From Paenibacillus ottowii (GTDB taxonomy: Bacteria; Bacillota; Bacilli; Paenibacillales; Paenibacillaceae): a DNA stretch of 64,000 nt. Within the stretch, counting starts at the first letter, position 1. Every line of letters begins with the position of its first letter. The notes under the pieces were generated by a model. That model was not told the DNA's origin. It searched no databases and saw only the letters and a program-made list of their open reading frames with translations. This document shows, one piece after another, positions 1 through 9,400 of this stretch. A program made the position numbers and the translations under genes. The DNA lies in assembly GCF_006874425.1 (NCBI RefSeq), contig NZ_VIJZ01000012.1, forward strand, positions 1 through 64,000, read 5' to 3'.

Positions 1-252
1 GTTCAGGAACACAGAACCTCCAAATTCGATTTGACCTTGTCCATGAGTGATGAAGACGGGCAGATCAAGGGTTCCTTTGAATATTGCACGAAGCTGTTTG
101 GCGCCGATGCGATTGAACGATTAACCGGAGATTTGATAGCGATCCTGTCACAGGTTGGAGCCAATCCGGATTTGCTATTAAGCGATATTCAGGTGAATTC
201 GAGCGAGCAACCGGAAGGCTTCTCGCCAGATTCCATTGACTTTGTTTTCTAA
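1..252 (+). CDS. C-terminal end of an upstream nonribosomal peptide synthetase (partial)
   Basis: The reading frame is open from the first base of the window and stops at 250-252 (TAA). The first residues (SKFDLTL, then an SFEYCTKLFG segment and an ILSQVG segment) match the last part of a condensation domain, not an epimerization domain or a carrier protein. The protein ends about 25 residues later, so this synthetase ends in a condensation domain. If the cluster is tridecaptin, this would be the end of TriD (inference). The next synthetase begins 170 bases downstream on the same strand. The start and upstream modules lie outside the window. Confidence 0.85.
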   Translation, partial: VQEHRTSKFDLTLSMSDEDGQIKGSFEYCTKLFGADAIERLTGDLIAILSQVGANPDLLLSDIQVNSSEQPEGFSPDSIDFVF

Positions 253-289
253 ATCAGTTTTCTAAAAATGAATGATTTGACTTATTTTT

Positions 290-350
290 CTTTGCATGTG
301 CAGGGGCGGCGGCTTGTCCGACTGCCCTTGCCTGCAAAGTACTATTTTTC
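290..350 (+). terminator. Terminator-like hairpin between the two synthetase genes
   Basis: Arms CTTTGCA (290-296) and TGCAAAG (333-339) enclose a second pairing, CAGGGGC (301-307) with GCCCTTG (324-330). A T-rich run follows at 344-349. This could end or attenuate transcription between the synthetases. A smaller GGGGT/ACCCC hairpin lies at about 393-405, just before the ribosome site. Confidence 0.5.
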
Positions 351-425
351 CGACATAATGCTCATTTACGTAGCAACGCACCATTCCAACCGGGGTACAA
401 ACCCCATGAAGCAGGAGGGATGTCA

Positions 426-3400
426 TTGAAAGCCTTATTTGAGAAGGAAAAAAATTACTGGAGTCATAAGCTGGAATCTGAGGATCATATCATCTGTTTG
501 CCATATACCAATCGTCTGTCCAGGGATACAACTGCAACGAATTCTAACTGTCATACGCACACGTTTACATTTCCATTAGAAATTTCCAAAAGAATATCAT
601 CTATAACAGGTGGGGCTCCATGGGCTGTTTTTATGGTCCTGCTTGCTGGAGTAGAAAGCTTATTGCATAAATACGCAGGTGAGGAATGTGTGCTGCTGGG
701 CATTCCAGTAGCCAAGTCTGGCAACGGTGCTGCCAAGCCGATCAACCATCTGCTTCTATTAAAAAATACGCTAGATTCATCAACAACCTTCAAAACCTTG
801 CTGTCTCAAATCAAAACCTCTGTCAGCGAAGCAATTGAACACCAAAATATCCCTTTTTGGAACTATACCGAGGGACTTGAAATTCCGCGTAACGAGAACG
901 ATAAGCCTCTTATTCACACCACGGCATCCCTGCAAAACATTCACACTTCTGATTTTCTGAACCATGTGCAATCTGAATTGGATTTTCAATTTCAATGGGA
1001 AAATGCAGCGGTTTCCCTGAATGTGACATACAGCAGCGACCGTTATGACCAGATGACGATTAAACGCTTTGTTGAGCAACTATTACGGCTGTACAACGTT
1101 GTTTTGCATCAGCCAGAGTTGGAGATTTGCACAGCACAAGTGCTGTCAGAGCAAGAAGTAGAGCAGTTGGTTCATACTTTCAACGATACAGTTGTAGATT
1201 ATCCGAGTCATACGTCCATTCATGAATTGTTCGAGATGCAGGCGAAGCAGACACCTCAGCAGGTGGCAGTAGTGTCCGGACAAGATAGCCTGACCTATGG
1301 AGAATTAAATGAAAAGGCTAACCGACTGGCTCATTCTTTACTTAAGCAGGGAATTCGCACCGAGCAGACGGTCGGCATTGTAGCTGAACGCTCGATAGAG
1401 ATGATCGTAGGTATGCTCGCAATTCTTAAAGCGGGCGGGGTGTATGTTCCGATTGATTCCGAATACCCGGACGAACGCGTGCGCTATTTGCTGGAGGATT
1501 CCGGTGCCGAAATACTACTTGTGCAGAAAATAGAACATCGGCCCACTGAGTTTAAAGGAATGGTGCTTGATTTAAGTGATGCTGCAATTTATGGAACGGA
1601 TGATACTGATCGTTACGATCCAATTCTGCCGAATGATCATGGGACAAATACGGATCTGGCTGATATGGCATACGTGGACTGTCTAAATCCGTTTTACTCT
1701 ATTTCCGCCCGTTCCGAACTGGCTTCTACTTCAACCACACAACCAGAAACCGTGCAAACAGAAGCTACGCAATCCGAACAAGCTGAACCAATACATCAAG
1801 TTTACGCAGCTGATCGTTTGGCTTATATTATGTACACTTCAGGTACAACAGGCCAGCCCAAGGGCGTTATGGTGGAGCATCGCAATGTCGTGCGTTTGGT
1901 GAAAAATACAAACTATGCACACTTGGATGCTGACACGCGCATTTTGCAGACCGGGTCTGTTGTCTTTGACGCGTCCACTTTCGAAATTTGGGGGGCGCTA
2001 TTGAACGGTGGACAGCTAGTGCTGGTAAGTCAGGATGTGATTTTGGATGCAGCTAGACTTAAGGAAGCTGTCCGTAATCATGGCATAACCACGATGTGGC
2101 TGACCGCGCCGCTCTTTAATCAGCTTTCCCAGCAGGATTTGGAACTGTTCGAGGGAATACGGGAATTGTTGGTCGGTGGCGATGTATTGTCCGTGCTGCA
2201 TATTAACCGGGTACTGAAGGCTCATCCAAACCTGCGGATTATTAATGGCTATGGTCCCACAGAAAATACGACCTTTTCCACTACACATGCGATCACTAGT
2301 GTGCAATCCGAATCCATTCCGATTGGGAGACCGATTCATAACTCAACAGCATATGTCGTGGACCATTCGATGCAGCTTCAGCCGATTGGAGCATGGGGAG
2401 AACTGCTCGTTGGCGGTGACGGGGTGGCTCGCGGATACTGCAACCGCCCGGACCTGACGAGCGAAAAGTTTATCGACAGCCCGTTCCGTAACGGCGAACG
2501 CTGCTATCGAACAGGGGACCTAGTGCGTTGGAATGCGGACGGGACGCTGGAATACAAGGGACGGATCGACGCACAAGTGAAAATCCGGGGCTATCGGATT
2601 GAATTGGGCGAGGTGGAAACGCAGCTGTTGAAGCTGGAGGCCGTTCGAGAAGCAGTTGTAATTGCACGGGAGGATGAGCAGGGACAAAAGCAGCTTTGCG
2701 CTTATGTGATAACCCATGCGGATGTACAGTTAAGTGAGCTTCGCAGCGCTTTGAGCCGGGAGCTACCAGGTTATATGGTGCCATCGTATTTTGTGCAGCT
2801 GGAACAATTGCCCTTGACGCCTAATGGCAAGGTGGATCGCCGGGCGTTGCCGCAACCGGAGGGAGGCATAAGCTCAGGCGCAGAATATGTACCTCCTCAA
2901 AATCAATTACAAGCACAACTAATCAGCATCTGGAAAGATGTGCTGGAGCTTGAGCGCATTGGCATTAAGGATAACTTTTTTGAAGCAGGAGGACATTCCC
3001 TGCGTGCGACCCATGTCATATCGCTTATCCATAAGCAATTGCGTAAAAATGTGCAGCTAAAGGACCTATTCCAGCACCCAACCATCGAACAGCTTGCGCA
3101 GGTCATTGAAGTACTGGAGCAAACAACCTATGAATCCATCCCTGTTTCGGAAAATAAGCCATTTTATGCGGTATCTTCGGCCCAAAAACGGATGTATATT
3201 CTCAATCAGCTTGATGGATCGGGAATTAGCTATAACATACCTGGCGCTCTGACACTGACGGGTTCACTTGATCATAAGGCACTGGATAATGCGTTCCATC
3301 AGCTTATTGACCGCCATGAAACATTGCGCACAAGCTTTGAGACCATGAATGGTGAACCTGTTCAGCGAGTACATAACGAGGTTCCTTTTCACATGGAGTT

Positions 3401-6400
3401 AACTTATGCTCACGGAGCTACCCAAAAGGAGACGGATGAGTTGGTACGTAACTTTGTCCAGCCGTTCGATCTTGGGCAGGCTCCGTTATTCCGAGTTGGT
3501 TTGATAGAAACAGATCCAGAGCATCATATTTTATTACTGGATATGCATCACATCATTTCGGACGGTACCTCTATAAATGTATTAATTCAGGATTTCATCC
3601 GCTTATATGAAGGAGATACGCTTCCGTCACTGCGTATTCAGTATAAGGACTACGCTGCTTGGCAGCGGGAACAGCAACAAAGTGAACGTTATCAGGAACA
3701 GGAAAACTACTGGCTTAATACCTTCGCAGGAGAACTGCCCGTGCTGGATATTCCAACCGATTATCCACGTCCGGCGGTGAGAAGCTTTGAAGGGGATGTA
3801 CTGGAATTTACGCTCAATCAACGTCAAAGCGAAGGATTAAAAAGGATTGCGTTACAGACGGAGTCGACATTATATATGGTGCTGTTGGCTGCTTATACGG
3901 CTTTACTTAGTCACTATAGCGGGCAGGAGGATATTATTGTCGGTTCGCCAATTGCGGGGCGGCCCCATGCTGATCTAGGCAATCTGATCGGTATGTTCGT
4001 CAATACACTAGCAATCCGCAATTATCCGGAAGGCGGGAAAACATTCCGCGATTATGTGCTGGAGGTCAAGGAACACGCGTTAAAGGCTTTTGAACATCAG
4101 GATTATCCGTTTGAAGAACTGGTAGAAAAGCTGGGTGTGGATCGAGATTTAAGCCGCAATCCGTTATTTGATATCATGTTTGCTTTGCAAAACCTGGAGC
4201 AAAAAGAGCAGCAACTGGCAGGGCTGCAATTGGCACCCTATCCGAATGAACAAACGACAGCCAAATTTGATTTGAGTCTGTTCACGCAGGAGAATGAGGA
4301 ACAAATTGCTTGCGGTCTTCAATACGGAACCCGGCTGTACAAACGGGAAACCATCGAACGTTTGGCTTTACATTTACAACAGCTGATCAATGTGGTGATA
4401 GAACAGCCCGATATCGCGCTTGCGGCTATAGAAATGGTTACGGTCCAAGAAAAAGAACAGCTTTTAGAGCAATTTAACACTGCAGCAGACTCCCCGTATC
4501 CACGGGATCAATTGCTGCATGTGCTGTTCGAGGAACAGGTTGAACAATCGCCGGATCGACTAGCGATCACTCTTGCGGACACACAGCTCACTTATCGCGA
4601 GCTGAATGAGCGTTCCGACCGTCTCGCACGCATACTTGCTTCCCATGGGATACGGCGCGGGTCTGAGACTCAGATACAGCGAGTAGGGATCGTGGCTGAG
4701 CGTTCCATTGAAATGGTCGTAGGGATGCTGGCAATTTTGAAAGCGGGAGGGGCATACGTCCCGATTGACCCCGATTATCCAGAGGAGCGTATTCGTTATT
4801 TACTGGAGGATTCCGGTGCCAGGCTGTTATTGTCACAGCGACGAGAGCAGGTTCCCTTTGAACCAGGTATTCCAGTCATCGACTTGAGTGACGCACACCT
4901 ATGGAGTAGTGAATTTGAAGAATATACTCATATCGATGAGTCAGTTTCTATTTCAACTGGGGCATCTGCCTTAGATCTTTCACATGTCATATACACCTCT
5001 GGTACGACAGGCAAACCGAAGGGGGTTATGGTCAATCACCGTAATGTCGTACGGTTGGTGAAGAACAATAGCTTTGCCACGCTTGACGAAAATACACGTA
5101 TGCTGCAAATGGGGGCAGTTGTATTTGATGCCTCCACCTTTGAAATTTGGGGAACGCTGTTGAATGGCGGTCAACTATATATCGTAAATCATGACACTAT
5201 TTTGGATGCTGCCAAGTTTAAGCAGGCGATTGACAAGTATCGTATTAGCACCATGTTTATAACCTCGGCCTTATTCAATCAGCATTCGCAGCAAGACATT
5301 GGAGTGTTTGCATCTCTGAAGGAATTGCTCGTGGGTGGTGACGTGTTGTCTGTGCCACACATCAACCGCGTGCTGAAAGAGCACCCGCACCTTCGGTTGA
5401 TCAATGCTTATGGACCGACGGAAAACACGACCTTTTCCACCACCTACGACATTCCTGAACCGCAAACCCAGTCTGTTCCCATTGGGCGTCCGATTGATCA
5501 TTCGACCGTTTATGTGGTCAATCGCTTGTTAAAACTGCAGCCTATTGGAGCATGGGGCGAGCTGCTCGTTGGTGGCGATGGCGTGGCACTCGGGTATCTG
5601 AATCGGCCTGAGCTTACGGCACAAAAGTTTATTGAAAATCCATTCCGGCCTGGAGAATATTGCTATCGTACAGGAGATTTGGTGCGTTGGCGTGCTGACG
5701 GCGTACTGGAATATAAGGGAAGAATGGATGAGCAGGTCAAAATTCGCGGCTACCGCATCGAACTGGGTGAAGTTGAAACCCGTTTGTCCACGATTGCAGG
5801 TGTGAAGGAATCGGTTGTTATCGTGCGGCAGGATGACCACGGGCAAAAACAGCTGTGTGCATATTTTGTAACAGATAGCGAATTAAGCGCTAGCGATTTA
5901 CGTAACGCTTTATCGCAGGATCTGCCGAACTATATGGTACCTTCCTACTTTGTGCAGCTATCCAGACTGCCCTTGACGCTGAATGGCAAAGTAGACCGTC
6001 GGGCACTGCCTATGCCTGAAAATAATCTCGATACAGGCATGGATTATGTGGCACCTGAAACAGATGTTCAACAAGCACTGGCTGCGGCTTGGGGAGCCAT
6101 TCTGGGCATTCAGAAGGTTGGGATAAAAGATAACTTTTTTCATTTGGGTGGTGACTCCATTAAGGCCATTCAAGTGTCGTCTCGCTTGTTTCAGGCTGGA
6201 TACAAGCTGGAAATGAAGGACTTGTTTAAATACCCGACAATTGCAGATTTAAGTACTTATATTCAGCCAGTTAACCGAGTAGCCGAGCAGGGCGAGGTTA
6301 CCGGAAATGTTGTGCTTACACCGATTCAGCGCTGGTTCTTTGAACAGCCAACGGGTGAACCACACTATTTCAACCAATCGGTCATGCTCTATCGGCGGGA

Positions 6401-9400
6401 AGGCTATGATGAACAGGCGCTTCGGCAGGCGCTCTATCAGATTACAACGCATCATGATGCGTTGCGTATGATTTTCCAGTCGTCGGAGAACGGATATACA
6501 GCAAGGAACCGAGGTGTAGATGAAGGTGAACCGTACCACTTGAAGTGCTTTGACTATAGAAACAGCGATGTCAATGAAGGGGATTTGGAGCGGGTAATTG
6601 AGGCTAAATGCAATGAAATTCAATCTGGTATTTCTCTGAGCGAAGGGCCATTAATGAGGCTCGGCCTGTTCCGTTGCCCGGATGGAGATCATCTGCTGGT
6701 TGCGATTCATCATTTGGTGGTAGATGGAGTATCCTGGCGCATCTTATTTGAGGATTTGGCGACAGCATATGAGCAAGCCTCCAAGGGTGAACAGGTAATT
6801 CAGTTACCTCACAAGACGGATTCGTTCCAAACGTGGGCCGAGAAGCTGTACGCTTATGCCAACAGTCCGGTCATGGAACGTGAGCGGGCGTATTGGGAGG
6901 AGCTTGCACAAGCGGAACTGGCTCCTTTGCCACAGGATTACGGACATAACGAGCATAATAAGCCATTGATTGGCGATAGTGAGTCGGTTACTGCTTTATG
7001 GACAAATGCAGAGACAGAGCAACTGCTCAAGCAGGCCAATCGTGCCTACCGTACAGAAATTAATGATCTGTTGCTGACGGCGGTAGGAATGGCATTACAA
7101 GCATGGAGCGGAAATGATCGTTTCCTGATTAATCTAGAGGGACATGGACGTGAAACTATTCTTCCAGAGGTGGACATTACCCGGACGATAGGGTGGTTTA
7201 CGAGCCAATATCCTGTTTTACTCGATATGCCAGAAGAAACGGCTCTTTCGCAGCGGATTAAACATGTGAAGGAAGGACTTCGCAGTATCCCGCAAAAAGG
7301 GATCGGATACGGTGTATTGAAATATTTAGCGGAAGCATCGCCAGCCCTGTTTGAAGCAGATCCTGAAATCAGTTTTAACTATTTGGGACAATTTGATCAG
7401 GATATGAAGGGAAATGACCTGCAGTCATCTCCATACAGTGGGGGCATGCCACTTAGCCCAACTATGGCTCGGACCTATACGCTGGATTTTGGCGGCATGA
7501 TTTCGGGAGGCCAGTTGGGGCTGACGATTAGCTATAGCCGAACCTGTTATCGAGCAGAGACGATCGAGCGATTGGCGAAATTACTGGAATCGAGCCTGCG
7601 CGAGATCTTGAATCACTGTATCCATAAGGAACATACAGAGCTGACTCCAAGTGATATTTCATATAAAGGAATGAGTATCGAGGGCTTGGACAGCCTGTTA
7701 TCTGAGATGGGCGCTGCGGGTGAGATCGACAATGTATATACACTGACCCCAATGCAAAAAGGAATGCTGTTCCACAGCCAGCTCGACAGTCAAGCAGCTG
7801 CCAATGACGCGTATTTTGAGCAGGTTTCTTATGACATGCAAGGTCAGCTGGACATCAAGGCTTTTGCAGAAAGCCTGAATATTTTGGTTCGTCGACATGA
7901 GGCGCTGCGTACACACTTTTATTTTGGACGGGATACGGAGCCATTGCAGGTGGTATATCGAAACCGGGATTGCGGCTTCTATTACGAAGATTTACGAGAA
8001 CTGGATAGCGATCAAAGGGATATCTGGCTGAAGAACTTCAAATTGAAGGATAAAGCACGGGGCTTTGATCTGCGTCGGGATGTCCTGCTACGTGTAGCGA
8101 TTTTACGCACCGGGGAAGACAGTTACCATTTTGTGTGGAGCTTCCATCATATCGTGATGGACGGCTGGTGTCTGTCCCTTGTGAACAAAGAAGTGTTCGA
8201 GGGCTATGCAGCACTTCGGGAGGGCAGAGCTCCAGAACTGGCACCAGCAGTTCCGTACAGCCGCTTTATTGAATGGCTGGAAGCACAGGATCGCAAGACG
8301 GCAGTCGACTACTGGAGCAGCTATTTGTCCGGGTATGAACAGCAAACAGCACTGCCAGCTGTAAAATCCGGGCGCAAGAGTGAAGGCTATATGGCCAGTG
8401 ATTGGATGACGGATTGGGAACCTGAGCTGGCCCTTCAGGTGGAGGAGACGGCCAAGCGGTATCAGGTGACCATGAACACATTGTTACAAACTGCATGGGG
8501 GGTTTTGCTGCAAAAGTATAACAATCACAGTGATGTTATATTTGGCAGTGTCGTCTCAGGCCGTCCATCGGAGATTATCGGAGTCGAGCATATTATCGGA
8601 TTGTTCATTAATACCATTCCTGTTCGCATCCGTAGTGAAGCAGGAGAATCTTTTGCAGAGGTTATGAAGAAAATGCAGGAGCAAGCGCTGGCATCTCATG
8701 CGTATGATACGTATCCGCTGTTTGAAATTCAGGCTTTGACCGATCAGAAACAGAATTTAATTAACCATATTATGGTGTTTGAAAATTATCCGGTGGATGA
8801 GCAGATTGAGGAAATGGGAAGTGACGGGCAGGAGTTATTCTCGGTTTCAAACGTGATGGCTACAGAGCAGACTAACTATGATTTGAGCATCGTCGTTATG
8901 CCGGGAGAAGGTATAAAAGTTCGGTTTATGTATAATTCGGTTAGCTTTGATCAAGCAGATATTGAGCGTCTGCATGGACATTTTGTACATCTGCTGGAGC
9001 AAGTTTTGCTTAACCCGAATATTTGTGTTGAAGATCTGGAATTGGTTACATCGTCGGAAAGGCAACAAATTATTGGGGAGTTTAATGACACAGCCCTAGC
9101 ATATCCCTGCAATCAGACGATCCAAAAACGGTTTGAGGAGCAGGTGGAACGCACGCCTGATCAGATTGCCGTCGTTTGGGGTAATGAATCTTTAACTTAC
9201 CGTGAATTGAACAAGCGAGCCAATCGTCTTGCACGCACCTTGCGCGCGAAGGGGGTTAAACCAGATCAGTCGGTAGGGATTCTGGTATATCGCTCGCTGG
9301 ACATGATCATAGGCATCTATGCGATCCTCAAGGCAGGCGGAGCCTATGTGCCGATTGATCCGGAATTTCCGGCCGACCGCATCTGCTTTATGCTGGAGGA

